A DNA stretch of 64,000 nucleotides. Source: Methylobacterium frigidaeris. GTDB lineage: Bacteria > Pseudomonadota > Alphaproteobacteria > Rhizobiales > Beijerinckiaceae. The notes under the pieces are model-generated. The model did not search any database. It was not told the DNA's origin and saw only the letters and a list, made by a program, of their open reading frames with translations. The DNA is taken from contig NZ_BPQJ01000014.1 in the NCBI RefSeq assembly GCF_022179185.1, positions 98,244 to 162,243 on the forward strand, in the 5' to 3' direction. Position numbers and translations under genes: made by a program. This document shows positions 34,535 to 43,993 of the stretch, piece after piece (the first letter of the stretch is position 1; the number at the start of each line of letters is the position of its first letter).

Positions 34535-36025
34535 ATGGACAGAGCCAACCCCGACAGGGAGCACGAGAGCGAGGCGGCCGATGCGGTCGCGGCGCCGGCC
34601 GAGGACATCGTGCTGGAGCCCCTGGCCGACTTCCCCCACATCGACCTGCGCACGCCAGGCGAGCCGTGGGAAAAGCGCCGCGCCGCCGGCAAGGGCCTGC
34701 GTGCCAAGGTCCCGCACGACAGCCACGGACCGGTGCCCGTGCCGCAGGACCGGCCCGACCCGGTGAGGCTGATCGAGAAGGCTCAAGGCGGGCGTCAGGA
34801 GTGGCTGATCCCGCTGCGCGTCGCCCGGATGGCGAGTTCGCCCTTCGCCTTCCTGCGTGGCGCTGCGACCGTGATGGCCTGGGACCTCGCCCGGACGTCG
34901 ACGAGCGGGATCGACGTGGTGATGAACGGCGACGCCCACATCTCGAATTTCGGCCTGTTCGGCACGCCCCAGCGCGACATCGTGCTGGATCTCAACGACT
35001 TCGACGAGGTCACGATCGGCCCCTGGGAATGGGACCTGAAGCGGCTGTGCGCCAGCATCGAGGTCGCCTCCCGCGACCTCGCCGTGCCGGAGGCGGAGCG
35101 CCGCGAGGCGGTGATCGCCGCGTCCTACGGCTACCAGCACACCATGACCGAGCTGGCGCCGCAGGGCCCCCTCGACGTCTGGCACCGGGCGGCGCGGGCC
35201 GAGGAGCTGAACATCAGCGGCATCGCGATCGATGACGAATCCCGCGCCGTGGTGCAGCGTGCGGTCGAGAAGGCGCGCAAGCGCCACAACAAGAGCCTGC
35301 TCGCGCAGATCGGCGAGCGCCGGGTCGATGGCGGCTGGCGCTTCCGCAACGACCCGCCGATCCTGACCTGGGTCGATGCCGACGCCCGCGAGGCGGTGAC
35401 CGCCGGGCTCGAGCGCTACGCCGAGACCCTGCCGCGGGAGCGCCGGTTCATGCTGAGCCGCTACCACGTCGTCGACGTCGCCCACCGGGTCGTCGGCGTC
35501 GGCAGCGTCGGTACCCGGGCCTACGTCGCGCTGCTCTGCGGCAATTCGGACCAGGACGTGCTCTTCCTCCAGGTGAAGGAGGCGGTGCGCCCGGCCCACG
35601 CGCCGTACGTCGCCGGCATGCCCGAGCCCTACGCCTCGCACGAGGGCGAGCGGGTGATCTACGGCCAGCGCCTGCTCCAGGCGGTCGGCGACCCGCTGCT
35701 CGGCTGGACCAGCATCGACGGTCGGCCGTTCTACGTCCGCCAGATGAAGAACATGAAGGGGGAGATCCCGGTCACCTGCATGCGCGGGCAGCCGCTCGTC
35801 TACTTCTCCTGGGCCTACGGTGCGCTGCTCGCCCGGGCCCATGCCCGCACCGGCGACGCTGCGGCCATCGCCGGCTATTGCGGCCGCGATCGCCACGCCG
35901 ATTTCCGCGAGGCCGTGGCCGACTGGGCACGGGCCTGCGGCGATCGCAACGCCGAGGACCATCGGCTGTTCCTGGAAGCGATCGCGGCCGGGCGTCTGGA
36001 GGCGGCGGAGGATCCGGAACTGTGA
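34535..36025 (+). CDS. DUF2252 family protein
   Basis: The 496-residue protein matches DUF2252: RVARMASSPFAFLRGAATVMAWDLART, VVMNGDAHISNFGLFGTP, then DLNDFDEVTIGPWEWDLKRLCASI and the C-terminal WAYGALLARAHARTGD. The GDAHxxNFG and DxNDFD motifs resemble the catalytic and metal-binding loops of aminoglycoside-phosphotransferase-like kinases. A kinase-like fold is therefore likely, but no substrate is known. The first 40 residues are acidic and poorly conserved. It stands alone, 107 bp after the helicase gene. Confidence 0.88.
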   Translation: MDRANPDREHESEAADAVAAPAEDIVLEPLADFPHIDLRTPGEPWEKRRAAGKGLRAKVPHDSHGPVPVPQDRPDPVRLIEKAQGGRQEWLIPLRVARMASSPFAFLRGAATVMAWDLARTSTSGIDVVMNGDAHISNFGLFGTPQRDIVLDLNDFDEVTIGPWEWDLKRLCASIEVASRDLAVPEAERREAVIAASYGYQHTMTELAPQGPLDVWHRAARAEELNISGIAIDDESRAVVQRAVEKARKRHNKSLLAQIGERRVDGGWRFRNDPPILTWVDADAREAVTAGLERYAETLPRERRFMLSRYHVVDVAHRVVGVGSVGTRAYVALLCGNSDQDVLFLQVKEAVRPAHAPYVAGMPEPYASHEGERVIYGQRLLQAVGDPLLGWTSIDGRPFYVRQMKNMKGEIPVTCMRGQPLVYFSWAYGALLARAHARTGDAAAIAGYCGRDRHADFREAVADWARACGDRNAEDHRLFLEAIAAGRLEAAEDPEL

Positions 36026-36515
36026 GAAGTCCTCGAGGCGTTACCCGAGCTTTTTGACGGGCGCCTGAAGACGTCATGCCCACCGGGTCGTTCCGGGGCC
36101 GCGCAGCGGAGCCCAGGATCCAGAAACGCGTATCGTACAGGATAGGGCGGACGGCCATCCGCGTCATTCTGCACGGCCGGAGCGTCTGAATTCCGGGCTC
36201 CGCTGCGCGGCCCCGGAATGATCCCGTGGGCGGCAAGACTATCGGAGATAGTCGAATAGCTCTCAGGCACCCGACCGCGAGTGCCATCTCCCATAGATAC
36301 CCTATCAAAGGCTCGCGCGAGACACGCGACTGGCGTATTGCCCACGAAGCAATATTGCAATGTGCCGCACGCTCCAGCTGCGATACGCCGATGATGATCG
36401 ACCGCACCGTCGGCTCGTCGTTCCCATGACGGCTCTCTACCCTCACCGCGCGCTTCGTTGACAACGACCCACCCGCCCGTAGAACCGGACAAAACGCCGG
36501 CGGGAGGAGCACGCG
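36026..36515. other. Intergenic region with long inverted repeat
   Basis: These 490 bases carry a perfect 24-bp inverted repeat (36091-36114 with 36195-36218) listed separately. The remaining part includes an AT-richer stretch with aatattgcaatgtg near 36351-36364. No gene was recognised. The dehydratase promoter probably lies in the right third. Confidence 0.5.
36091..36218. repeat. Perfect 24-bp inverted repeat, arms 80 bases apart
   Basis: Arms 36091-36114 (ttccggggccgcgcagcgga and onward) and 36195-36218 are exact reverse complements. The sequence type (ccggggccgcgcagcggagccc) is a common intergenic palindrome in Methylobacterium-like genomes. No transposase or target duplication is seen. 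It lies between the DUF2252 and dehydratase genes. Confidence 0.85.
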
Positions 36516-38216
36516 ATGGGCAAGGGGCTGCGCAAGGGACTGACCAGCTACGGGGATGCGGGTTTCTCGCTGTTCCTGCGCAAGGCCTTCATCAAGGCGG
36601 CGGGCTATTCCGACGACGCCCTCGACCGGCCGATCGTCGGCATCACCAACACCGCCTCCGACTACAATCCCTGCCACGGCAACGCCGCGCAGCTGATCGA
36701 GGCCGCCAAGCGCGGGGTGATGCTGGCCGGCGCAATGCCGATGGTGTTTCCGACGATCTCGATCCACGAGAGCTTCGCCCACCCGACCTCGATGTACCTG
36801 CGCAACCTGATGGCGATGGACACCGAGGAGATGATCCGCGCCCAGCCGATGGACGCGGTGATCGTCATCGGCGGCTGCGACAAGACCCTGCCGGCCCAGG
36901 TGATGGCGGCGGCCTCGGTCGACCTGCCGACGGTGGTGATCCCGGTCGGCCCGATGGTGGTCGGCCATCACCGCGGCGAGGTGCTCGGCGCCTGCACCGA
37001 TTGCCGGCGCCTCTGGGGGGCGCACCGGGCCGGCGAGATCGACGAGCAGGAGATCGAGACCGTCAACGGGCGGCTCGCCCCCTCCGTCGGCACCTGCATG
37101 GTGATGGGCACCGCCTCGACCATGGCCTGCATGATCGAGGCGATGGGCCTCGCCCTGCCGATGGCCGGCACCATCCCGGCGCCCCACGCCGAGCGGATCC
37201 GCCTCGCCGAGGCGAGCGGCGCCTGCGCCGCCGCGATGGCGAAGACCGGGGGCCCGCGCCCGAGCGAGATCCTGACCCCGGCCTCGATCCGCAACGCGCA
37301 AGTGGTCATGCAGGCGATCGGCGGCTCGACCAACGGGGTGATCCACCTCACCGCCATGGCGAACCGCGCCGGCATCGACCTCGACCTCGCGAGCCTCGAC
37401 GAGATCGGCCGCGAGGTGCCGGTGCTGGTCGATCTCAAGCCCTCGGGCGACCACTACATGGAGCATTTCCACCATGCCGGCGGCGTGCCGAAGCTGCTGC
37501 GCGAGCTCGGCGACCTGATCGACCTCGACGCCCCGACCGTGACGGGCGCGACCCTGCGCGACGTGGTGGCCGGTGCCGAGGACGTGCCGGGCCAGACCGT
37601 GATCCGTACGCCGGCCTCACCGATCAAGCCGGTCGGCGCCATGGCGGTGCTCACCGGCAACCTCGCGCCCCGCGGCGCGCTCATCAAGCATTCGGCGGCG
37701 ACGCCGCGCCTGCTCCAGCACGAGGGCCGGGCGGTGGTGTTCGAGTCGATCCCCGACATGGCGGCGCGGATCGACGATCCCGACCTCGACGTGACGGCCA
37801 ACGACGTGCTGGTCCTGCGCAATGCCGGGCCGAAGGGGGCACCGGGCATGCCGGAGGCCGGCTACCTGCCGATCCCGAAGAAGCTCGCCCGGGCCGGCGT
37901 CAAGGACATGGTGCGGATCTCGGATGCCCGGATGAGCGGCACCGCCTTCGGCACGATCGTGCTGCACGTCACGCCGGAATCGGCGGTCGGCGGGCCGCTC
38001 GCCCTGGTGCGCACCGGCGACCGCATCCGGCTCGACGTGGAGGGCCGACGCATCGACCTCCTGGTCGACGAGGCCGAGCTGGCCGCCCGGGCCGCTGCCC
38101 TGACGCTCCCGGAGCGGCCCGCCTGGGCGGCCCGCGGCTATGCCCGCCTGTTCCACGACACCGTCACGCAAGCCGACCAGGGCTGCGACTTCGATTTCAT
38201 GCGGCGGGAGGGGTGA
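36516..38216 (+). CDS. IlvD/Edd family dehydratase (sugar-acid dehydratase-like)
   Basis: The 566-residue enzyme belongs to the IlvD/Edd family of iron-sulfur dehydratases. Cluster and metal ligands are visible: YNPCHGN, GGCDKTLPAQ and the GACTDC region. VGTCMVMGTASTMACMIEAMG, IGGSTNGVIHL, GNLAPRGALIKHSA and RISDARMSGTAFGTIVLHVTPE are further family blocks. The pattern and length are closer to L-arabinonate/xylonate-type dehydratases than to dihydroxyacid dehydratase (IlvD). The exact sugar acid is unknown. It appears monocistronic. The ribosome-binding site cgggaggagc precedes ATG 36516. Confidence 0.88.
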   Translation: MGKGLRKGLTSYGDAGFSLFLRKAFIKAAGYSDDALDRPIVGITNTASDYNPCHGNAAQLIEAAKRGVMLAGAMPMVFPTISIHESFAHPTSMYLRNLMAMDTEEMIRAQPMDAVIVIGGCDKTLPAQVMAAASVDLPTVVIPVGPMVVGHHRGEVLGACTDCRRLWGAHRAGEIDEQEIETVNGRLAPSVGTCMVMGTASTMACMIEAMGLALPMAGTIPAPHAERIRLAEASGACAAAMAKTGGPRPSEILTPASIRNAQVVMQAIGGSTNGVIHLTAMANRAGIDLDLASLDEIGREVPVLVDLKPSGDHYMEHFHHAGGVPKLLRELGDLIDLDAPTVTGATLRDVVAGAEDVPGQTVIRTPASPIKPVGAMAVLTGNLAPRGALIKHSAATPRLLQHEGRAVVFESIPDMAARIDDPDLDVTANDVLVLRNAGPKGAPGMPEAGYLPIPKKLARAGVKDMVRISDARMSGTAFGTIVLHVTPESAVGGPLALVRTGDRIRLDVEGRRIDLLVDEAELAARAAALTLPERPAWAARGYARLFHDTVTQADQGCDFDFMRREG

Positions 38217-38260
38217 GACGGTTTCCCGACCTACTCCGGAAATAACGATAATCGCGGGAT

Positions 38261-38284
38261 CCCCTCTCCCGTGCGGGAGAGGGG
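38261..38284. terminator. CCCTCTCCC hairpin downstream of the dehydratase gene
   Basis: Arms cccctctccc (38261-38270) and gggagagggg (38275-38284) with a four-base loop lie between the convergent dehydratase and tonB genes. The flank cgcgggat is shared with the copy at 59334-59357. No T-run follows. It may act in both directions as a stem-loop. Confidence 0.6.
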
Positions 38285-38336
38285 AGGCGCGCCTTCCGCT
38301 TATTCAAAGCTGTCGCCGACAGACTTCGCCACCCCG

Positions 38337-39329
38337 TCAGTTGAACCGCACCGGCAGGGTGAAGCTCTGCTGCGCGCCCGTGAACTCCGCCGGGGCCGGC
38401 GGCAGGCTGCCGGAGGCCGCCGCCACGGCCGCGGCGTCGAGGCTGCCGTTGCCGCTGCTGCCGGCGAGCGAGGCGCCGAGGACCCGGCCGGACCGGGACA
38501 CCGTGAAGCGAACCGTGGCAGTTCCGCTCGCCCCGCCGGCGCCGCGGGCCCGGCTCTGGATCACTCCGCGTACCATCGCGCCCCAGGCCCGGGCGGCGTT
38601 GGCGCTCGCGGCGGCGGACGCGCCGCCCTGGTTCATCTGCGAGGCGGAGGCCGCGGCGCGGCGCTGGCGGGCAGCCTCGGCATTGCGCTCGGCCGCTCTC
38701 GGAGCCTCGCGCTTGACGTCGCGCACGGGCTTCGGCGGCGGCTTCCTCGCCTCGACCGGCTTCTCGACCGGCTTCGGCTTCTCGACCGGCTTCGGCTTGG
38801 CCACAGGCTTCGGCACGGGCTTTGGAACCGGCTTCGGCTCCTGCACCGGCTTCGCCACCACCGCGGCCGGGGCCTCAGGGTTGGTCGAGGTGACGACCTG
38901 CTCCTCGGGCTCCTGCACCGCTTCCACCGCCTCGGGCGGCTTCTCCATCGGCACAGCCTCGGCCGGGACCTGCTCGACCGGGGTCTCCTGCGGCGTCTCC
39001 TCGACCTTGGTGTCCGGCGGCGGCGGGGTCTCGACCGGCACGGTGTCGGACGGTGGTTCGGCGGTCGGCACCGTCGTCGGCTCGGTGACGTCGGTGGGCG
39101 TCGGCGCGGTCTCGATGTCGTTCGCCTGGTTCGGCACGTCGACCGCCGCCATGTCCGGCGCGAGATCGATGGCGATCTCGTTCTCGCCGGGCGGCGCCGG
39201 GGGGCCGCGCCAGTAGGTCAGGGCGAAGAGGCCGCCCGCGTGCAGGGCGAGCGCCACCAGGAAGGCGAGGCCGAGGCCCGTCCCCGGTTCCCGCGGCTCC
39301 GGCGCGTCGGTCGTCACGGTGTGGCTCAT
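38337..39329 (-). CDS. tonB: TonB family energy transducer
   Basis: The 330-residue protein has a single N-terminal membrane anchor (LGLAFLVALALHAGGLFALTYW, residues about 20-41). A very long Pro/Glu/Lys-rich periplasmic spacer follows, with PKPVPKPVPKPVAKPKPVEKP-like repeats. A compact C-terminal TonB domain (GTATVRFTVSRSGRVLGASLAGSSGNGSLDAAAVAAA) ends FTLPVRFN. It should carry proton-motive energy from ExbB-ExbD to outer-membrane receptors. ATG 39329 is chosen for the membrane anchor. The gene is last in an exbB-exbD-tonB operon, 4 bp after exbD. Confidence 0.92.
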   Translation of the reverse strand: MSHTVTTDAPEPREPGTGLGLAFLVALALHAGGLFALTYWRGPPAPPGENEIAIDLAPDMAAVDVPNQANDIETAPTPTDVTEPTTVPTAEPPSDTVPVETPPPPDTKVEETPQETPVEQVPAEAVPMEKPPEAVEAVQEPEEQVVTSTNPEAPAAVVAKPVQEPKPVPKPVPKPVAKPKPVEKPKPVEKPVEARKPPPKPVRDVKREAPRAAERNAEAARQRRAAASASQMNQGGASAAASANAARAWGAMVRGVIQSRARGAGGASGTATVRFTVSRSGRVLGASLAGSSGNGSLDAAAVAAASGSLPPAPAEFTGAQQSFTLPVRFN

Positions 39330-39333
39330 CGTC

Positions 39334-39813
39334 TTACCGGGGGGCCGCCGGCGCGGGGACCGCCCCGCCAGAGGGTGCCCCTGAGGGCGCATTGGCGATC
39401 AGCGAGACCTTGGCGAAGCCGGCCTGGCCGACGAGGCCCATCACCTCCATGACCTTGCCGTACGGCACGTCCTTGTCGCCGCGCACCAGCACGGTCTGGC
39501 CCGGATCCTCGGCGGCGGCCGCCTTCAGGCGCGCGAGGGCGGTGTCGGCCGGCAGCGGCTCCTTGGCGAGGAAGGCCTGGCCGTCCTTGTCGACCGAGAC
39601 CACCACCGGCTTCTTCGATTCGGACGTCTTGGCGGCGGCGGTCTTCGGCAGCTGAACCGGCACTCCGACGGTCATCAGCGGGGCCGCGACCATGAAGATG
39701 ATCAGCAGCACCAGCATCACGTCGACCATCGGGGTGACGTTGATCTCGGACATCGGCGCGGCGTCGAAGCCATCCTCGTCGCCGGCGCCGGCCTGCACCG
39801 GTCCCATACCCAT
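39334..39813 (-). CDS. exbD: Biopolymer transport protein ExbD/TolR family
   Basis: The 159-residue protein has MSEINVTPMVDVMLVLLIIFMVAAPLMTVGV. This is the ExbD/TolR membrane segment with its essential aspartate in the helix (MVDVML). A periplasmic domain with VVVSVDKDGQAFL and QTVLVRGDKDVPYGKVMEVMGLVGQAGF follows. It is part of the proton channel that powers TonB. The Ala/Pro tail APSGGAVPAPAAPR is lineage-specific. It lies 62 bp after exbB and 4 bp before tonB on the same strand. Confidence 0.93.
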   Translation of the reverse strand: MGMGPVQAGAGDEDGFDAAPMSEINVTPMVDVMLVLLIIFMVAAPLMTVGVPVQLPKTAAAKTSESKKPVVVSVDKDGQAFLAKEPLPADTALARLKAAAAEDPGQTVLVRGDKDVPYGKVMEVMGLVGQAGFAKVSLIANAPSGAPSGGAVPAPAAPR

Positions 39814-39875
39814 CTGGCGGGCCTCCGGCCGCCTGCCCGGCGGGGCAGGGGCTCTCTACGCGTGAAGGAAAAGGC

Positions 39876-40568
<693 letters not shown>

Positions 40569-40607
40569 CTCGGCGGTCTCCGGAAGATAAGGAAAGAAGA
40601 GGGGCGG

Positions 40608-41102
40608 TCAGCGCACGAACGGCGCGGCGCCCTTGGCGGAGGCGGGCTCGATGCGCTCCAGGCAGGCTTCGCGGGTCAGGTCCTGACCTTCACACGCCGC
40701 CACGTCGTTGAGCAGCACCCGGCCGACCTGCGCGCACGGGGTGGGGGAGATCTCGAACTGGCGGAGGGCCGTCTTGCGCGCCGGCACGGGGCCGAGCTCG
40801 ACCATGCTGCGCTTCTGTACGATGCCGTCCGGATCGAAGGCGTAGAGGTCGAGGCGCAGCGACCGGATCGGGCCGCCCTTGCCGTTCTCGACGATCAGCA
40901 CCGCCTTGCAGGTCTCGCCGGCGGTCTCGAGCTTGTTCAGCTCCACCCGCAGCGGCGGGGCGGCGGGCTGGCTCACGGCGGCGGGCGTCACGGCGGCCTG
41001 AGCCTCGGCGGGGGTGGCCTGGGCCGTCGCGGCGGCGAGCGGCATCGGCGACAGGGCGAGGCAGAGGGCCAGGACCCGCCGAGTCGTGACGCGCTGGGTC
41101 AT
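40608..41102 (-). CDS. Hypothetical periplasmic protein heading the exbB-exbD-tonB operon
   Basis: The 164-residue protein has a signal peptide (RVLALCLALSPMPLAAATAQA). A beta-rich domain follows: LRVELNKLETAGETCKAVLIVENGKGG, DLYAFDPDGIVQKRSMVELGPVPARKTALRQFE. Three or four cysteines (ETCKA, TPCAQ, AACEG, EACLE) could form two disulfides. This type is often annotated as a Tat-pathway or TonB-system accessory hypothetical. No function is known. ATG 41102 gives the signal peptide. The 39-bp gap to exbB suggests a shared transcript. Confidence 0.8.
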   Translation of the reverse strand: MTQRVTTRRVLALCLALSPMPLAAATAQATPAEAQAAVTPAAVSQPAAPPLRVELNKLETAGETCKAVLIVENGKGGPIRSLRLDLYAFDPDGIVQKRSMVELGPVPARKTALRQFEISPTPCAQVGRVLLNDVAACEGQDLTREACLERIEPASAKGAAPFVR

Positions 41103-41449
41103 GGCGCGGCCGATGCGGGCCCGGGACCGGGGCAACCCTTGCATGAGCACGTCGTGCGACTCCTCTGGGACGGCGAGCGCCAAACGGCCATCCGCGCGCG
41201 GACCGGCCGCCCCTCGCGGGCGTCGGCGCGACGCTGTCCCGGCTCTCGCTCCTGTTCGTCGGACAAAGCCGGCATCGACCCGAGACGATCCCGGACCGCC
41301 GGCAGGAACGAACTAGCGAGGTGGCCGGGCAGGATCAAGGCCACCCGCGAAACTCAGAGGAATTCCAATCTGTTACCGGCGTGCTGGGCGAGGCGGGCGG
41401 ACCGCCTTGCCACATTATCCCGTCTTCATCCCGTCTTCTGTCCTGTTCT
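41103..41449. other. Intergenic region upstream of the TonB operon
   Basis: These 347 bases should hold the operon promoter reading leftward. I see no gene, hairpin terminator, Fur-like 19-bp palindrome or convincing -35/-10 pair. Confidence 0.4.
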
Positions 41450-41893
41450 CTACTTTGCCTTCGTCTCCGGTGCCTTCTCGGGAGACTTCTCGGGCGCTTT
41501 GGGTGTACGGGCCTTCTCGACGGCCTCGGCCTTCTCCTCGTCGGTATCGCCGCTCTGGTCGATGGCCTGCTCGGGGTTGGCGGTCAATCCGCGCAGGACG
41601 GCCAGAACCTGGGCGCAGACCTCCGGGTGCTTGTAGGCGTCCAGCACGACGGCGGCGTCGCGCAGGGTGCGCAGGTCGCGCACCGTCTGCTCGTTGGCCG
41701 ACCGCTGCAGCTCGGCAGATTTGGCGATCACGTCCTCGAGACGCAGGCCGACGACGTCGCAGGTCGCGCTCGGAGCAGGAGCCGCCACCGGAGCGGCGGG
41801 AGCCGGCGCCTGCGCGTCCTTGGCTCCCGCCGTGAGGGCGTGGCCGGCGAGGACGAGGGCGAGGAGGCCGGACAGGACGAAGGGCGGGCGCAT
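41450..41893 (-). CDS. Hypothetical secreted protein with Lys/Glu/Pro-rich tail
   Basis: The 147-residue protein has a signal peptide (FVLSGLLALVLAGHALTAGAKDA) and an Ala/Pro linker. A helical central part follows with two cysteines (SATCDVVGLRLEDVIAKSAELQRSANEQTVRDLRTLRDAAVVLDAY, PEVCAQVLAVLRG). A tail rich in PEKSPEKAPETKAK closes it. I recognise no family. It lies 347 bp upstream of the TonB operon and 31 bp downstream of a response-regulator gene on the same strand, so it may be co-transcribed with the latter. Confidence 0.7.
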   Translation of the reverse strand: MRPPFVLSGLLALVLAGHALTAGAKDAQAPAPAAPVAAPAPSATCDVVGLRLEDVIAKSAELQRSANEQTVRDLRTLRDAAVVLDAYKHPEVCAQVLAVLRGLTANPEQAIDQSGDTDEEKAEAVEKARTPKAPEKSPEKAPETKAK

Positions 41894-41924
41894 CGGTTTC
41901 AGGGCTCCGGGAGGAAAGGGATTG

Positions 41925-42329
41925 TCAGTGTCCGAGGATGCGGTTGGCGAGCGCCACGATCTGGCTCGGGCGGTAGGGCTTGGGCACGAAGACCGAGCCG
42001 GTCACCGCCTCGCCGTCGCCGAGGGTCTGGCGGCCGCCCGAGGTGTAGACCACCGGCAGGCGCGGGCAGTGGCGCCGCGCGTCGCGGGCCAGCGCCATCC
42101 CGTTGGTGTTGCGGGCGAGGTCGATGTCGGTGAACAGCATGTCGATCCGCTCGGCTTGCAGGATGCGGCCGGCCTCGACCGCGTCGGCCGCGGTGAGCAC
42201 GCGGTAGCCCTCGTCCGCCAGGGCCTCGGCGGCGATCTCGCAGACCATCGCCTCGTCCTCGACCACCAGCACCGTCTCCCAGGGGAGGGCAGCGGGCGGC
42301 ACCATCGCCGCAAAGGCAAACTGGATCAT
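41925..42329 (-). CDS. Single-domain response regulator
   Basis: The 134-residue receiver domain has TVLVVEDEAMVCEIAAEALADEGYRVLTA, the phospho-acceptor aspartate in MLFTDIDLARNTNGMALAR, the threonine position in VVYTSGG, and the lysine in VFVPKPYRPSQI. There is no output domain, so it resembles the CheY-like or HWE-associated single-domain regulators common in this lineage. No kinase gene is adjacent. ATG 42329 was chosen because the upstream codons are not conserved. Confidence 0.86.
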   Translation of the reverse strand: MIQFAFAAMVPPAALPWETVLVVEDEAMVCEIAAEALADEGYRVLTAADAVEAGRILQAERIDMLFTDIDLARNTNGMALARDARRHCPRLPVVYTSGGRQTLGDGEAVTGSVFVPKPYRPSQIVALANRILGH

Positions 42330-42576
42330 GACGCAACTCGCTCCAGGACGATGAGGGGCCGCCGGACCGCCTTGGGCGCTCCGGCGACGGTTCGCATGAA
42401 GAACCACCGGAACCTGGGCAGTGTTCGGGCCCGATCCCTCGAATTGACGCGGTTTGGTGAGCGAAGCCTTAACCCTGCGGGAAGGGCGTTAATCCGGGGC
42501 GGAACCGGGCCCGCCCTTGCGCGGGAAGCCCCCATGTGACAGGCCCGGCCCAGATCCGAGGTTCACAGGAAGAGCG

Positions 42577-43590
42577 ATGAGCGCCACCGCCGCCCCCTCC
42601 CTCACCCAGCAGGTCACCGAGATCGCGGCCGGCGCCCACGTCATCGCGGCGCACTGGCTCGGCCGGCAGCTCGCCCTGGCCCTGGGCGACGGGGCGGTGC
42701 TCCTCGTCGCGGAAGGGGCTGAGACCACCCGGGTCGAGGCCCATCCGGAGGCCGGCCTCCTGGTCGCGGTCGGCGACGGCAAGCGCCTCGTCACGGGCGG
42801 CGACGACGGCCGGATCGTCGCCGTCAAGGCGGATGGCGGCATCGAGGAGATCGCGGCCGCCAAGGGCGGCGCCTGGATCGACGCGCTGGCGCTTCACGCC
42901 GATGGCGGCGTCGCGTTCGCCGCGGGCAAGCGCGTCGTCGCCCGCGACGGCAAGGGCCGCGAGAAGGTGTTCGAGGCGCCCTCCACCGCCCGCGGCCTCG
43001 CCTTCGCGCCCAAGGGGTACCGGCTGGCGGTGTCGCATTACGGCGGCGCCACCCTGTGGTACCCGAACCTCGACACGGCGCCCGAGGCCCTGACCTGGAA
43101 GGGCTCCCACATCGACGTGACCTGGTCGACGGACGGGCGCTTCGTCATCACCACGATGCAGGAGAACGCCCTGCACGGCTGGCGCCTCCAGCCCGACCGC
43201 GGCCACATGCGGATGACCGGCTACCCGGCCAAGGTGCGCTCGTATGCCTGGTCCTCGGACGGGGACTGGCTGGCGACGAGCGGCGCGGAGGCCGTGATCG
43301 TGTGGCCGTTCGATTCGAAGGAAGGACCGACCGGCAAGGCGCCGCGGGAATGCGGCGTGCGTCCGGCCCGGGTCTCGCGGGTGGCGTTCCACCCCAAGGC
43401 CCCGGTCCTGGCCGCGGGCTACGAGGATGGCTGCGTGCTGCTCATCCGCTTCACCGACGCCTCCGAGCTCCTGGTGCGCCCGGCGGTGAGGGGCAGCGCC
43501 GTGACGGCGTTGAGCTGGCATGCCGGCGGCGAGCACCTCGCCTTCGGCTGCGCCGACGGCCAGGCCGGCCTCCTCAGCCTGCCGCGCTGA
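42577..43590 (+). CDS. WD40-repeat-type beta-propeller protein
   Basis: The 337-residue protein is composed of WD40-like repeats: LVTGGDDGRIVAVKADGG, VSHYGGATLWYPNLD, THIDVTW-type strands (SHIDVTWSTDGRFVITTMQENALHGWRL), VRSYAWSSDGDWLATSGAEAVIVWPF and VTALSWHAGGEHLAFGCADGQAGLLSL. About six to seven blades suggest one propeller. There is no signal peptide, so it is cytoplasmic. It probably scaffolds another protein; partners are unknown. An 88-residue protein gene follows four bases later in the same operon. A ribosome-binding site (caggaagag) supports ATG 42577. Confidence 0.85.
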   Translation: MSATAAPSLTQQVTEIAAGAHVIAAHWLGRQLALALGDGAVLLVAEGAETTRVEAHPEAGLLVAVGDGKRLVTGGDDGRIVAVKADGGIEEIAAAKGGAWIDALALHADGGVAFAAGKRVVARDGKGREKVFEAPSTARGLAFAPKGYRLAVSHYGGATLWYPNLDTAPEALTWKGSHIDVTWSTDGRFVITTMQENALHGWRLQPDRGHMRMTGYPAKVRSYAWSSDGDWLATSGAEAVIVWPFDSKEGPTGKAPRECGVRPARVSRVAFHPKAPVLAAGYEDGCVLLIRFTDASELLVRPAVRGSAVTALSWHAGGEHLAFGCADGQAGLLSLPR

Positions 43591-43594
43591 GACC

Positions 43595-43861
43595 ATGAGC
43601 CTTCTCGGCGCCTTCCGGAAGCGTCCGGCGGCGGAGACCGGTGCGCGGGCCCGGGTGGCGGACATCGCCCGCCGCCTCGGCGGCTTCAGCCCGGAGGTCG
43701 CGCTCACGGTCAACGAGATCGTCTGCGCCGATCCGGCCTGCCCGGGCACCGAGACGGTGATTCTGGTCATGCCCCCGGGCGCGCGCTCGCGCGCCTGCAA
43801 GGTGGGCAAGCCACTGGAGGCGGTGACGGAGGAGGATGTGGCGGCGGCGCTGGAATGCTGA
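43595..43861 (+). CDS. Small hypothetical protein co-transcribed with WD40 gene
   Basis: The 88-residue protein starts MSLLGAFRKRPAAETGARARVADIARRL. It contains VNEIVCADPACPGTETVILVM with two cysteines and ends in LEAVTEEDVAAALEC. The CADPACPG segment looks like a small metal- or nucleotide-binding loop, but I know no function. It begins four bases after the WD40 stop, so the two are translationally linked and the proteins may interact. The gene's own codon use is typical of the genome. Confidence 0.75.
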   Translation: MSLLGAFRKRPAAETGARARVADIARRLGGFSPEVALTVNEIVCADPACPGTETVILVMPPGARSRACKVGKPLEAVTEEDVAAALEC

Positions 43862-43993
43862 TTTCGCGCGCTGCACTGCGCTCTTAGCCAGCACCCGTCC
43901 TCAGTGTTGCGCCCCATCTACAGCCCACGGGCCACCCTCTCGACTAGGAGGAAGAACGGCCCCGTTTCGGCGCCGTCATCCGGATTGGCCGCC

